A stretch of DNA of 64,000 nt from Aquimarina acroporae (GCF_023195925.1 NZ_JALPRE010000009.1:186001-250000); one strand, 5' to 3'. Positions 1-9,479 are shown, counted from the first letter of the stretch. The notes: generated from the sequence alone by a model not told the origin. Translations and numbers: made by a program.

Positions 1-282
1 CTTTTTGAATTCGCGAGCGAGTTGAATTGAATTGCTAGAAGGAAGTTTTCTCAAATCAATTGATAAACTTGCAACTTCAGCCAAAAATGTGCGGTAGGTT
101 TTAATAGAGTCATTACCAAACTTGTAATAACTAAATAAATCATTCTGGAAGGAGTCATATGCTTTTTTGACGATACCTGATTCATCTACATTATGACAGT
201 AATACGAAGACTGCGCATAAGTTGAATTGGTAGATATGATCAATATAGCGATGATGATCCTACATCTAATCTTAAGGGGCAT
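1..282 (-). CDS. secreted protein of unknown function, 3' end cut by window edge
   Basis: Reading the minus strand from the ATG at 282, 94 codons stay open to the window edge, so the C-terminus is missing. The N-terminus has basic residues, a hydrophobic run of about 14 residues and a likely signal-peptidase I site after STYA, so the product is probably exported. The mature part (starting QSSYYCHN) matches no family I recognise. It begins 89 bp downstream of the mutase small subunit gene on the same strand. In related genomes a small secreted protein often lies between the two mutase genes, so scpA/mutB may follow outside the window; that is inference. Confidence 0.6.
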   Translation of the reverse strand, partial: MPLKIRCRIIIAILIISTNSTYAQSSYYCHNVDESGIVKKAYDSFQNDLFSYYKFGNDSIKTYRTFLAEVASLSIDLRKLPSSNSIQLAREFKK

Positions 283-371
283 TGATTTAGATTTAGTAAT
301 GTTAATGTATAGGCTAAAATTTATTATTACAGTGCGTGCAAGTTAACAAAAAATCGGGAAATATTAACGAT

Positions 372-1736
372 TTATTGCATGTTTTTCTCTATAACCTCAC
401 TTAATCGCCTTTTTATAACAGGTTCGAGAAGGGTTTTTCTTACATTTTTGGGTTCAAAAACGGGCTTTTGAAGTGTAGGCAAAATTTCTTCTGAATTTTG
501 ATATTTGTTTGATCCGGTAAGAATGATTTTTTCATTGTCAAAAAGTTCTTGTTCTTTCTGTTGTGACTCTTTGATTTTTCTCTGAATAGTTCCTTCTTTT
601 AATTGGGCAAGGAAACCACCTCCTTCTTCAATGTTTTTGAATAGGGATAAAGCCTTTTCTGCAAGTTGAGAGGTTAACGTTTCAATATAATATGAGCCTG
701 AAGCAGGATTGGTAACCAAATCGAAGTAACTTTCATTTTTCAAAATTAATAGTTGATTTATAGAAATTCTGGTACCAAAGTCGTTTTCAAGATTATAAAT
801 TTCATCATATGGCAAATTTTGTACAAAGTCAGCACCACCGAGAATAGCACTCATGCATTCGGTTGTAGTACGCAACATATTTACATTATAATCTAATATG
901 GTTTTATTACGTAAAGAAGGGTAGGCGAAAATATAACATTCATCATCAGCATCAAATTCAGCAGCCAAAGAAGCCCAGAGTAAACGAAGTGTCCTTAGTT
1001 TGGCAATTTCGAAAAAATAGTTGCTACCTACAGCTACTTTAAACATAACCTTAGTATTCTTAAGGGGATTATGTTTTTGGTTAGCAAAATGATTTAAATA
1101 TTCATAGGCTTGTGCCAATCCATAAGCCAGTTGCTGAACCATTGTAGCACCGGCATTTTGGTATAAGCTAAGATCAACGCTAATTGTACTTGAAAGCGCA
1201 TCGTTTTTTACAATTTCTTCTAATGATTGGTGGTCTTCTTTTAAGCTCGTAAACCAATTACCAGTTTCTGCGAGGTTATTTATGATATCTGTAAAGACAT
1301 GAATTTTTAAGTCGGTACTTGTAGCAAAAGTGTTCAGTTTTGCTATAAAAGATGGAGAAAGGAAAGCAGTTTGAACAAAAATAGATATTTCTTTATCGAT
1401 ACTTTTGAAAAGTGAGTTTATATCTATTTCTTCATTTCGAATATCAAAAAAAATGCTTTCTGCTCCTTTGTGTATGGCTTTTAGAGCATCTTGATTTCCT
1501 TTAGAGGCATCGCTAACTAAAATTTTCTGAGCATTTTTCCAGGACTGAGGATGGGTAGTGTTCAGGTCAGTTTCAGAAATGTCTTCGGCATGATAAAATG
1601 GTTTAATATCAATACCTTCTAGAGACTTATAGATAAGAGCTTCATTATAATCTGCTCCTTTAAGATCAAATTGAATTTTTTGTTTCCATTCTTTTGCAGA
1701 AACTTTATCAAAACTATCAAATAATGATTTAGTCAT
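372..1736 (-). CDS. mutA: methylmalonyl-CoA mutase, small (beta) subunit
   Basis: Non-catalytic subunit of the heterodimeric B12 enzyme that interconverts succinyl-CoA and methylmalonyl-CoA in propionate metabolism. The sequence shows the mutase TIM-barrel family with the conserved region around residues 290-350 (TTTECMSAILGGAD, then NPASGSYYIE) and no cobalamin-binding C-terminal domain, as expected for the small subunit. The reading frame is open upstream to an ATG at 1790, but I choose the ATG at 1736 (MTKSLFDSF): the longer form would carry an 18-residue basic extension lying inside the upstream divIC gene. With this start the two genes overlap by 8 bases, suggesting translational coupling. 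Length 454 aa. Confidence 0.9.
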   Translation of the reverse strand: MTKSLFDSFDKVSAKEWKQKIQFDLKGADYNEALIYKSLEGIDIKPFYHAEDISETDLNTTHPQSWKNAQKILVSDASKGNQDALKAIHKGAESIFFDIRNEEIDINSLFKSIDKEISIFVQTAFLSPSFIAKLNTFATSTDLKIHVFTDIINNLAETGNWFTSLKEDHQSLEEIVKNDALSSTISVDLSLYQNAGATMVQQLAYGLAQAYEYLNHFANQKHNPLKNTKVMFKVAVGSNYFFEIAKLRTLRLLWASLAAEFDADDECYIFAYPSLRNKTILDYNVNMLRTTTECMSAILGGADFVQNLPYDEIYNLENDFGTRISINQLLILKNESYFDLVTNPASGSYYIETLTSQLAEKALSLFKNIEEGGGFLAQLKEGTIQRKIKESQQKEQELFDNEKIILTGSNKYQNSEEILPTLQKPVFEPKNVRKTLLEPVIKRRLSEVIEKNMQ

Positions 1737-2088
1737 TTTCTTTGTTTTTTGGTACACTGTCCTCATATTCGATAATGTAGATTTCTTCATTATCTCGTTT
1801 CATGAAATACTCTTCTCGAGCAAATTTTTCTAGTTCACTACTATCTTTAAGAACTTTAATGTTTTTTTGATCTTTAACAATCTCCTTTATGTAGTACTCT
1901 TTATTATTTTCTAATTCTTTTATCTCTTGATCCAATTCTTTATGAATCAACCATGAGTTGGTATCCAGAAATAACATCCAAATAACAAAAAGCAATACAA
2001 TAAGTACATATTTGTTTAAAAATATGGCAAATATCGGAATTAGTGCCGGTTTGTTTTTTAATTTCTGAATATAACTTTTAAGCTTCAA
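1729..2088 (-). CDS. FtsB/DivIC-type septum formation initiator
   Basis: Small bitopic cell-division protein. The 119-aa product has a short basic cytoplasmic N-terminus, one membrane segment at about residues 25-44 and a charged heptad-like coiled coil at about 48-85 (ELDQEIKELENNKEY), then a conserved tail with LEKFAREEYFMKRDNEEIYIIE. This arrangement and the FAREEY-like motif are typical of the FtsB/DivIC family, which bridges early and late divisome proteins in the periplasm. It lies between uridine kinase and mutA on the same strand, an order I recall as common in flavobacteria. Its stop codon overlaps the start of mutA. Confidence 0.85.
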   Translation of the reverse strand: MKLKSYIQKLKNKPALIPIFAIFLNKYVLIVLLFVIWMLFLDTNSWLIHKELDQEIKELENNKEYYIKEIVKDQKNIKVLKDSSELEKFAREEYFMKRDNEEIYIIEYEDSVPKNKEND

Positions 2089-2125
2089 TCGATGTAAGAA
2101 TAATGTTGGTGTAAAGGTACAAAAG

Positions 2126-2734
2126 TTAATTCAAGCGTTCTTTAATTATAGTGCGAACGATATCAACAGCAACATTATTATAGTTGTTATTGGGTATAAT
2201 AAGATCGGCAAATTCTTTGGTGGGATCAATAAATTGCTGGTGCATTGGCTTTAAAGTGTTTTGGTAACGATCCAATACTTCATCCATATCTCTGCCACGT
2301 TCTGCGATATCACGTTTTAATCGTCTAATCAATCGTTCATCACTGTCTGTATGTACATAGATTTTTATATCGAACATGTCTCTTATTTCTGGATTGGTAA
2401 GAATGAGAATACCTTCGACTATCATTACCTTACTTGGTTTAGTGATAATAGTTTCTTTGGTTCTGTTATGTTCTACAAATGAATAGACAGGTTGTTCTAT
2501 AGTTTCTCCTTTGCGTAATGCTAAAAGGTGTTTTCCTAATAATTCAAAATCTATAGATTGCGGATGGTCAAAGTTAATTTTAACTCGCTCTTCATAGGTC
2601 AGGTGACTGGTATCTTTGTAATAGGAATCTTGAGAAATTACGCATACCTCATTCTCGGGTAATTCGTTTACAATTTGATTTACTACTGTAGTTTTACCAC
2701 AACCAGTTCCTCCGGCTATACCAATAATTAGCAT
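2126..2734 (-). CDS. udk: uridine kinase
   Basis: Phosphorylates uridine and cytidine to UMP and CMP in pyrimidine salvage. The 202-aa protein begins almost directly with the P-loop GIAGGTGCGKTT (about residues 5-16), followed by SQDSYYKD (substrate-binding strand), NFDHPQSIDF, and the RRLKRDIAERGRD lid region. Length and motif order match the bacterial uridine kinase family throughout. It lies 37 bp upstream of divIC on the same strand and is probably co-transcribed with it. Confidence 0.95.
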   Translation of the reverse strand: MLIIGIAGGTGCGKTTVVNQIVNELPENEVCVISQDSYYKDTSHLTYEERVKINFDHPQSIDFELLGKHLLALRKGETIEQPVYSFVEHNRTKETIITKPSKVMIVEGILILTNPEIRDMFDIKIYVHTDSDERLIRRLKRDIAERGRDMDEVLDRYQNTLKPMHQQFIDPTKEFADLIIPNNNYNNVAVDIVRTIIKERLN

Positions 2735-2787
2735 TTTATTTAATTTTTGGCAAATTTACTGAATGCAACTTAATCTTCTCATAAAAT

Positions 2788-3876
2788 TTATTCACTAGAG
2801 TAATAAACCACTCCAGAAGAAGAATCTTTTCGCGCTCCGGTCACTGATTTCAAGCAATTTACCTCATTACGATCCTTTAATACTCCCATGAAAGCAAAAA
2901 TTAGCGCTTCTTTAAAATCAATAATCTCAACCCTTGGAATAATAATTTCGGCCTGATTCTTTAGTTTTTTACCCAGCGTCTCGATAAGAAAATCATTTTT
3001 AGCGCCCCCACCGGTAATCAAAATTTTAGGTTTTGGCTTATTTACTTTTTTTACGGCATCAGCTATTTGAACAGCAATATGATCTACGGCAGTGTGCAAA
3101 ATGTTAACCGGGGTTTCCTTGGTATTTGAGAGAATAGGAATGACATTTTTTTCAAACCATTCAAATCCTAAAGATTTGGGGTAGGGAAGTTGGTAATATC
3201 CTAAGTTGTTCAATTGCCGCAGTAGATCTTCATTTATAACTCCAGTTGATGCTAGTTTCCCTCCTTCATCAAATTCAAGGTTCATTGGTTTGCATATAAA
3301 GTTCAATAACATATTCACTGGTGAAATATCATAGGCCTTTCTTTGCCCATCTTGCTGAAAAGAGATATTACTTATTCCTCCTAAATTGAGACAAAAATCA
3401 TAGTTACCAAAAAGCAATTGGTCACCAATGGGTACCAAAGGAGCCCCTTGTCCTCCTAAAGCGACATCGTTGGTTCTAAAATCACAAATTATTTTGTGAC
3501 CAGATGCATTAGCTAGGTGTTGACCAGACCCCATTTGATAGGTCAACCCAATTTCTGGTTGATGAAAAACAGTGTGACCGTGGCTGGCAATAAAATCAAC
3601 CACAAGGTTATTTTTGTCTATAAATTTTTTAACTTCACTGCCTAGCCATTCACCATATTCGTTATGAAACGCCAGTAATTTTGAAGCTTCGAGATGTATT
3701 GAATTTTTTAGTCTTTCTTTGAACTTTGCAGAGTAGTCGATACTATGGGTAGTTTCTATAGAAAAACTCCAAGCACCATTTTTTTCTTCAAAATAACAAT
3801 AGGCTATATCTAAACCATCTAGAGAGGTTCCAGACATTAACCCTATTACTTTGTATATGTGTTTTTGGGAATTCAT
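2788..3876 (-). CDS. anmK: anhydro-N-acetylmuramic acid kinase
   Basis: Converts 1,6-anhydro-MurNAc to MurNAc-6-phosphate with ATP in cell-wall recycling. The 362-aa protein shows the family's N-terminal GLMSGTSLDGLD signature (about residues 12-23), SHGHTVFHQP in the middle, the LGGISNIS strand and the ILITGGGAKNDFL nucleotide-binding motif near residue 285. These are hallmark motifs of AnmK within the actin-like ATPase fold. It lies 53 bp upstream of udk on the same strand. No other recycling gene is visible next to it. Confidence 0.93.
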   Translation of the reverse strand: MNSQKHIYKVIGLMSGTSLDGLDIAYCYFEEKNGAWSFSIETTHSIDYSAKFKERLKNSIHLEASKLLAFHNEYGEWLGSEVKKFIDKNNLVVDFIASHGHTVFHQPEIGLTYQMGSGQHLANASGHKIICDFRTNDVALGGQGAPLVPIGDQLLFGNYDFCLNLGGISNISFQQDGQRKAYDISPVNMLLNFICKPMNLEFDEGGKLASTGVINEDLLRQLNNLGYYQLPYPKSLGFEWFEKNVIPILSNTKETPVNILHTAVDHIAVQIADAVKKVNKPKPKILITGGGAKNDFLIETLGKKLKNQAEIIIPRVEIIDFKEALIFAFMGVLKDRNEVNCLKSVTGARKDSSSGVVYYSSE

Positions 3877-3925
3877 TTTACTTGACCAAACTAGTAAAAT
3901 AATTTGAACAATGAAGAGCCCTCAA

Positions 3926-4675
3926 TTATATTTTGGTGATGTATTGGAGGTCAAACTCCTCTGGATTGATTTCTGGTAAAGATTTCTTGTAGTAAAAATC
4001 AATGATTTGATTTTCAAGATATGATCTTATTTTTCCGATCTTATCTTCATTATAAAGGCGATAAACATGCACAGCTTCCAGTTTTTTAAAAGCCCTCATA
4101 AGTTCATCTGGATTTTTTACAATATCAAACGTTTTATAGTGCTCAAATTTCCCTTTCATCCATCTATGGCTAGATAATTTGGTTTGACTATCGATAAGCT
4201 CTTTTTTAAGTCGATCAAATTTTTCGATGTTCGAAACGTCTTCGTTAAGTGCGCGATCTAGATTGATCTTTGCTTTTGTAAATTGTCTTTCGAATTTGAA
4301 ATCAACAACATACATGTCTTTTTTTACTTTTTTTACTACTTCGTAGAGTGCATTTTCATAGACTATAGCAAAGTCTTCATAACTATATAATGCATTGAGA
4401 AATACAATAGCGTGCTTCTTGTAATTTTTCGGAATCGGCTGTTTTTTGGCAGAGATAAAAAGAGAATGTAGTTCTTGTTCTATCTCATCGGGAATATCTA
4501 CAAATTTTGAATCATTCTTTAATGTTCTTAACTGAGAGGTAATTTGGAGTCTAGTGCCTTTATAGACTTCAGATTTATATTTAAATCGATATCTGTTGGG
4601 AGAATCTGGACGTGCGCCTTGAGCATATACCATTCCCACGGATAAGAAAATAGAAAGAAGCGTTAAGAACTTCAT
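3926..4675 (-). CDS. secreted protein of unknown function
   Basis: The 249-aa product has a clear signal peptide (MKFLTLLSIFLSVGMVYAQG, cleavage after VYA) and a charged, lysine-rich, mostly helical mature part with no cysteines in obvious pairs and no motif I can name. A PNRYRFKYKSEVYKGTRLQI segment follows the signal. It sits 50 bp upstream of anmK on the same strand, but the spacing and lack of recognisable domains give no functional link. Probably periplasmic or outer-membrane associated; function not recognised. Confidence 0.75.
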   Translation of the reverse strand: MKFLTLLSIFLSVGMVYAQGARPDSPNRYRFKYKSEVYKGTRLQITSQLRTLKNDSKFVDIPDEIEQELHSLFISAKKQPIPKNYKKHAIVFLNALYSYEDFAIVYENALYEVVKKVKKDMYVVDFKFERQFTKAKINLDRALNEDVSNIEKFDRLKKELIDSQTKLSSHRWMKGKFEHYKTFDIVKNPDELMRAFKKLEAVHVYRLYNEDKIGKIRSYLENQIIDFYYKKSLPEINPEEFDLQYITKI

Positions 4676-4806
4676 AAATAGTAATATTGGTCGATACTAG
4701 TTTAGGGTTAAGTTCTTTATTACACCTTTGGGAATGTGTAATCGCTTAAATGATAACGTAATAAATGTTAAAATTGTTATATCAAAAATACAAAAAATAT
4801 AAATGA

Positions 4807-5271
4807 CTATTGTTTAATCGATTGTACTTCTTCTAGAGTAACCATTTTTTTCTGTGTATTCCCCCAACTATTCATGATATAATTCATTACGTCCATTATT
4901 TCTTCATCTTCTAGTCCTAAAGAAGTCATAGCACTATTGTAGCTTTCTCCATTTACTTCTATGGGGCCATTCAATCCATATTTTATAGAGTGTATGCTTT
5001 CTTTACGTTTATTAACCAGCCAATCTGAACCTGCGAGAGGCGGAAATACTTTTGCGGTTCCTTTTCCGTCAGGGAGATGACATTGCATGCAAAAATCTGA
5101 GTAAACTTCTTTTCCACGGGCGATACTTTCGGTTAACTCTTTTTCCTGTATATCATCATCTTGTAAGATGACATAGTCGTTATTAGAAACACTGGGTTGC
5201 GCCACTATAGAAACGGTAATAATGAATACAATAACTTCTAGTAGTAAAAGATTCTTTTTGTTTTTTTTCAT
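4807..5271 (-). CDS. small secreted c-type cytochrome
   Basis: A 154-aa periplasmic electron carrier. A hydrophobic N-terminus (about residues 8-24, ending VAQ) acts as signal or anchor. The single haem c site is C61-M-Q-C64-H65 in YSDFCMQCHLPDGKG, and the likely distal methionine is in SAMTSLGLEDEEI, followed by the usual C-terminal helix (VMNYIMNSWGN). The fold is a class I cytochrome c. It starts 22 bp downstream of the PQQ-type sugar dehydrogenase gene on the same strand, so it probably accepts electrons from that enzyme; that role is inferred from position. Confidence 0.88.
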   Translation of the reverse strand: MKKNKKNLLLLEVIVFIITVSIVAQPSVSNNDYVILQDDDIQEKELTESIARGKEVYSDFCMQCHLPDGKGTAKVFPPLAGSDWLVNKRKESIHSIKYGLNGPIEVNGESYNSAMTSLGLEDEEIMDVMNYIMNSWGNTQKKMVTLEEVQSIKQ

Positions 5272-5293
5272 TGAAGATAGGATTAGAAGTTAT

Positions 5294-6412
5294 TTAATTT
5301 TTCGGAATTATTTTTACAATTCCTTTATTTTCAACAGCAACATAGATAAAACCATCTGGCCCTTGTCTTACGTTTCTTACTCGTCCAAAGCCATCGAGTA
5401 ATTTTTTTCGACCTGTTACCTCATTATTAGTGAGTTCTAATAGTTCCAGATATTGAAATTTGAGAGATCCTACAAGCAGGTCATTTTTCCAATCGGGATA
5501 TTTACTACTGGTGACAAAATCCATTCCGCTCGGTGCTATTGATGGGACCCAATAATATAGTGGTTGTTCCATTCCCTCTTTTTGGGTGATATCGGTAATT
5601 GATGTACCGCTATAATTTATCCCATATGTGATCACTGGCCAGCCATAATTCACTCCTTTTTTGATGGGATTGATCTCATCACCACCTCTTGGACCGTGTT
5701 CATGAACCCAGATCGTACCATCAGGATGAATTGCCATGCCTTGAGGGTTTCTATGTCCATAGGAATAAATAGCTTTTTTTGCGCCTTTTTGAGATACAAA
5801 AGGGTTATCATCAGGAATACTACCGTCATCATTTAAACGATAGATTTTCCCTCCATCTTTTGTAATGTCTTGAGGGTTAACATCTCGATTACCTCGATCT
5901 CCAATACAGAAATATAGATACCCTTGGTTGTCAAATTCTATTCGAGACCCAAAATGATGCCCTCGGGTTGTATTAGGAGTTCCTTTATATAATTTTTGAA
6001 TATCGACCAGTTGATTATCTTTTAATTTGGCTCTTATGAGTGCTGTATTTCCTCCCTTTTCAGAACCTTCTTTTGAAGAATATGTAATATAAATCCAACC
6101 ATTTTTTGTGTACTCTGGGTGTAATTCTATATCAAGCAATCCTCCTTGGTTTCGATTATAAACTTCGGGGACATTACCAATTAAATTCTTTTTTCCGTCC
6201 TTGAAATGAATGAGCTGACCACTTTTTTCTGTAATGAGCATACTTTGATCAGGAAGCCATGTCATTCCCCAGGGAATTTGTAAATCGGGGACTACGATTT
6301 CTGTATCATAATTTTTAGGATCGGGTTGAATCTGGATGTCATTTTCTTTGGTCTCTTGTGCACAAGCCGAAAAAACTATACCCAAGAGAATTATAAAGGA
6401 AGATAATTTCAT
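5294..6412 (-). CDS. PQQ-dependent sugar dehydrogenase-like lipoprotein
   Basis: Related to soluble aldose/glucose dehydrogenases (YliI-like six-bladed propellers), which oxidise sugars with PQQ and calcium. The 372-aa protein has an SPII signal ending FSAC, so it is a lipoprotein. Family motifs are visible: IPWGMTWLPDQ near the N-terminus, RGHHFGSRIEFD, the IGDRGNRDVNPQD calcium/PQQ loop, SYGHRNPQGMA, and HEHGPRGGDEINPIKKGVNYGWP. Substrate cannot be read from sequence. Between the TonB receptor gene (upstream) and a cytochrome c gene (downstream), all on one strand, suggesting uptake, oxidation and electron transfer are linked. PQQ synthesis genes are not in the window. Confidence 0.88.
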   Translation of the reverse strand: MKLSSFIILLGIVFSACAQETKENDIQIQPDPKNYDTEIVVPDLQIPWGMTWLPDQSMLITEKSGQLIHFKDGKKNLIGNVPEVYNRNQGGLLDIELHPEYTKNGWIYITYSSKEGSEKGGNTALIRAKLKDNQLVDIQKLYKGTPNTTRGHHFGSRIEFDNQGYLYFCIGDRGNRDVNPQDITKDGGKIYRLNDDGSIPDDNPFVSQKGAKKAIYSYGHRNPQGMAIHPDGTIWVHEHGPRGGDEINPIKKGVNYGWPVITYGINYSGTSITDITQKEGMEQPLYYWVPSIAPSGMDFVTSSKYPDWKNDLLVGSLKFQYLELLELTNNEVTGRKKLLDGFGRVRNVRQGPDGFIYVAVENKGIVKIIPKN

Positions 6413-6457
6413 GTGTAAATTTTTATTCTACCTCGGAAAAATACAAAGAAAATTACT

Positions 6458-8785
6458 TTATAATCTATAATTTATGTTAATCCCACCGTATACATTAAAT
6501 GGTAAACCAGGATAAAAATACCTAGGTGCATTTCCTCCAAAACCGCGGGCATTTATTTGTAATTGAGAAGCATAATCGATGTCTAAAATGTTATTGGCAC
6601 CAAAGGTTATATCGAAAACTAAATGATTACCAATTTGATTTTTGTATCCAATTTTAGCGTGTAATAATTCGTAAGCTTCTCCAAATGCAGTGTTGGCATC
6701 ATTAGCGGGAATTTCTCCAACGTGTTGAAAGTTAAGGTTACCAAAAAAACCTTTATTTACTGATACATCTACACCTAGATTAATTACATGAGAAGGAACA
6801 CCGGTGAGATCATTACCAGAAAAGTCGTTGTCAAGATCTATAAATTCATCAAATTCATGATCATATATCGAGGTGTTAAAAAATGCTTTTACTACTCTTG
6901 TTTTCTTTTTGATGATATCAAAGTTGAGGTCGAATTCAAGACCATTATGTGTTGTTTTCCCTGCATTAATAGCAAAAAAGTTATCATCTATAGTTCGTCT
7001 CGAAACCAAGAGATCTTTTACTCTTAAGGTATAGACAGAAACCGAGCCATATAATAAATCATTAAACGTGCTAAATCTGGTCCCTAATTCATAATTCCAG
7101 CCTATTTCAGGTTTAATATCTGGGTTAAATAGACCGTCTGGGAGTAGGGTTTCCGAAGTTGTTGGTGTAGAGAAACCATGAGCTATATTTCCATAAACTG
7201 TAACAGAGGGGTTAATGCTATAATTTGCACCAATTTTGGGAGAAAAAATAGGATCGAATTCAAAATCACCAGAACTGTCTTCGCCATCAGAAAGAAATTT
7301 ATCCTCGATATCAAAAAATGTTTGATTAAGATTAAAACCAAGATCTACATATAGTTTTTCGTTGATCTTATAATTTCCTTCAGCAAAAAGATTGTAATAG
7401 TATCTCTTTTCATTTAAATCTGACAATTGATCCCCTTGTACGCTTCCTGTGCCAACGGGAAAATCCTCATAGAGGTTTTCAAAGGTTTCTCCATTGTAGT
7501 TGTCATAATATAATTCTGCCCCGACTAGCCATGAAAGTGGCATTTTGACTAACTTGGTCGTACCTAAAATTTTGGAACGGATACCAATGGTAGATGATTC
7601 TTCATTTAAGATATTAAAGGGTCTTGGTTCATCATTATTTCTAAGAGAACCAAAAACACTATTATGTAACGAGGTATTTGTATTGAACTTGTGTTTCCAG
7701 GTAATCCCTGCAATAGCATAATTTACATCTTCAAAAGCTTGAGATCGTCCCCAGGTAAATGCAGCTTGTCTTGGGGAGTTATTAAAGTCTTCCAGATCTA
7801 AAGAGCTAGGGATTCCAGCCTCTAAATCAATATAACTTCCAAAAATTGAAATATTGTCTTTGTCTCCAAAATCTATACTTGAGGTTAAAGTAACTGTATT
7901 TCTGTTGTATTCATTGTTGTCCCTATACCCATCAGAAGATGTATTACTAAAAATAATGTTTAGTGACGCGTTTTCTTTCCCTACTGAAGTCTTTGCCAGA
8001 AGTCTTCTCAATCCGTAACTGCCAAAAGTAGAAGATAGGTGAGCGGTAGTACTTTTACTAAAATTATACTCGGGTTGCAATATAATAGTTCCACCGAGGC
8101 TTACACCAAAACTACTGGATAGGGGACCTTTTTCAATTTCGATATGGGATAGAGAAGCTAGTTCTAAATCTTCAATAGATGATTCTCCATTACCATCAGT
8201 TAACGGAATTTCTCCGAAATACGCTTTTATATTTGCGGTGCCAAAAAGATTTCTGGCTCCAATTCCACGTATCGTGATTCTATTAGTATTTAACGTTCCA
8301 TTTTGCATAAATACGCCGGGTATCCGGTTTAAAATAGGATGTAATTCTACAGCATTTGCTTTGTTAATGTCATTTGTTGAGATATAGGATACAGATTTAG
8401 TTTCCTCCAGATATCTATGAGGTCTTGAATAATCTTCTATCAGCACTTCTACCAAATCGGTAATGGGAGTCAATGTAATGGTTAAAAGATTATCTGTATT
8501 ATAGTTTTTTTTATCGATAATCATATCTATTTCGGCATACCCGTCTTTCGAAAAGTTTAATTGCCCAGAGGATTCAATAGTAAACTTACCGTCTGCATCA
8601 CTGTAAGTGGTTGTGTTATTTTTTGTGTCAGATATTGTAACATTTTCAATAGGAAGGTTAGTAGTGGTGTTAATGATAATTCCTTTTACAGAATGTTGTG
8701 AATACAATTGAAAACTTAGGATAAAGCTTAATAATAAAAGTGTTTTTCTCAAAATTTGATTTTTACTCAAATATCGTAAACCCAA
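6458..8785 (-). CDS. TonB-dependent outer-membrane receptor
   Basis: A 775-aa beta-barrel importer. After the signal peptide (ends LYSQ) comes a carboxypeptidase-like regulatory domain (VKGIIINTTTNLPIENVTISD, about residues 33-110), the plug (about 125-235, with RIPGVFMQNGTLNTNRITIRGIG and a GPLSSSFG motif) and the barrel, ending ...YGGININYRL with a terminal leucine rather than the more usual aromatic residue. No SusD partner is adjacent, so a small ligand such as a metal complex or cofactor is more likely than a glycan. The neighbouring PQQ enzyme raises the possibility of PQQ or sugar uptake; unproven. First gene of the 4807-8785 unit. Confidence 0.9.
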   Translation of the reverse strand: MGLRYLSKNQILRKTLLLLSFILSFQLYSQHSVKGIIINTTTNLPIENVTISDTKNNTTTYSDADGKFTIESSGQLNFSKDGYAEIDMIIDKKNYNTDNLLTITLTPITDLVEVLIEDYSRPHRYLEETKSVSYISTNDINKANAVELHPILNRIPGVFMQNGTLNTNRITIRGIGARNLFGTANIKAYFGEIPLTDGNGESSIEDLELASLSHIEIEKGPLSSSFGVSLGGTIILQPEYNFSKSTTAHLSSTFGSYGLRRLLAKTSVGKENASLNIIFSNTSSDGYRDNNEYNRNTVTLTSSIDFGDKDNISIFGSYIDLEAGIPSSLDLEDFNNSPRQAAFTWGRSQAFEDVNYAIAGITWKHKFNTNTSLHNSVFGSLRNNDEPRPFNILNEESSTIGIRSKILGTTKLVKMPLSWLVGAELYYDNYNGETFENLYEDFPVGTGSVQGDQLSDLNEKRYYYNLFAEGNYKINEKLYVDLGFNLNQTFFDIEDKFLSDGEDSSGDFEFDPIFSPKIGANYSINPSVTVYGNIAHGFSTPTTSETLLPDGLFNPDIKPEIGWNYELGTRFSTFNDLLYGSVSVYTLRVKDLLVSRRTIDDNFFAINAGKTTHNGLEFDLNFDIIKKKTRVVKAFFNTSIYDHEFDEFIDLDNDFSGNDLTGVPSHVINLGVDVSVNKGFFGNLNFQHVGEIPANDANTAFGEAYELLHAKIGYKNQIGNHLVFDITFGANNILDIDYASQLQINARGFGGNAPRYFYPGLPFNVYGGININYRL

Positions 8786-8899
8786 TACAAACGGGTTTAA
8801 AAATCATGATTCTGTTAACGTTTTTTGTGAAATTCTTAGGTTTTATAGAGATGAAACATTTTTAGATAGTTTTTTTAGGATAAAACAAATTGTATTATG

Positions 8900-8907
8900 T
8901 ATATTTG
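8900..8907 (+). promoter_or_regulatory. -7 promoter element of the tRNA-Pro(UGG) gene
   Basis: TATATTTG matches the Bacteroidota -7 consensus TAnnTTTG exactly and lies 33 bp before the mature tRNA 5' end. A second perfect match (TATATTTG at 18600-18607) precedes the other tRNA-Pro gene, which supports both calls. Confidence 0.55.
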
Positions 8908-8940
8908 CGCCCGCAAAAAGGAAGTAATTTTTCTTTTTTT

Positions 8941-9018
8941 CGGGGTGTAGCGTAGCCCGGTCATCGCGCCTGCTTTGGGAGCAGGAGGTCGCAGGTTCGA
9001 ATCCTGCCACCCCGACCA
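8941..9018 (+). tRNA. tRNA-Pro (anticodon UGG)
   Basis: Full cloverleaf can be drawn: acceptor stem CGGGGTG / CACCCCG with the C1-G72 pair typical of bacterial tRNA-Pro, anticodon stem CCTGC / GCAGG around the loop TTTGGGA giving UGG, and the T arm GCAGG-TTCGAAT-CCTGC. Discriminator A at 9015 and an encoded CCA at 9016-9018. A terminator follows directly. Confidence 0.97.
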
Positions 9019-9021
9019 ACA

Positions 9022-9053
9022 AAATCCAATCACGAAAGTGGTTGGATTTTTTA
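9022..9053 (+). terminator. terminator after tRNA-Pro(UGG)
   Basis: 12-bp stem (AAATCCAATCAC / GTGGTTGGATTT, one G-T pair), GAAA tetraloop, then a T run. Placed 3 bases after the CCA end. Confidence 0.85.
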
Positions 9054-9479
9054 TTTGGTACCACTTTAAAACAAAATTTTAGAGTTTGAAATTAATTGAA
9101 AATATAAATAAGAAAATGAAAGTGTATATGGTATGAAGAACATACTTTTTTGCACATCATTACTTTATCCTTGATCCAGGAACAGGTGGTTTTTCTTTTC
9201 ACAAAATAAGAAATTGTTATTATTCTTGAATTTCATATCTACATCCCACATCCCATTTTTATATAGGTTTAGCACTAGTTTTGTATGTTTCCCTCAAGTG
9301 CAAGTTAGGCATCAGGATATCTTAGTTTAACATCATCTCCATACTTTAAACAGTGCACAAAGGCCTATGTTCCTTGATAAGAATGTTGTTGTTTTTTAAG
9401 ATTTAGTTAAAATAATTAGAGATTTTTTTGAGAATTAACAGTTTTTTGGCAAAAAAAATATATATTTACCTCAGTATAA
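9054..9479. other. gene-free stretch between tRNA-Pro and the PKD lipoprotein
   Basis: No frame on either strand holds a convincing gene and no tRNA-like or repeat structure is visible in the first 370 bases. The last part, around 9440-9475, contains TTTTTTGG and TATATTTACC, which could be the -33 and -7 elements for the downstream gene (one mismatch to TAnnTTTG). Confidence 0.5.

Noticed and set aside
1737..1790. 18-residue N-terminal extension of mutA
   Set aside because: It lies inside divIC, is basic and unlike family N-termini; the ATG at 1736 gives the usual start and an 8-base overlap.
8843..9064. Minus-strand frame of 73 codons reading VGVAGFEPATSCSQSRR
   Set aside because: It is the antisense of the tRNA-Pro gene; this peptide string is a well-known false protein from tRNA regions.
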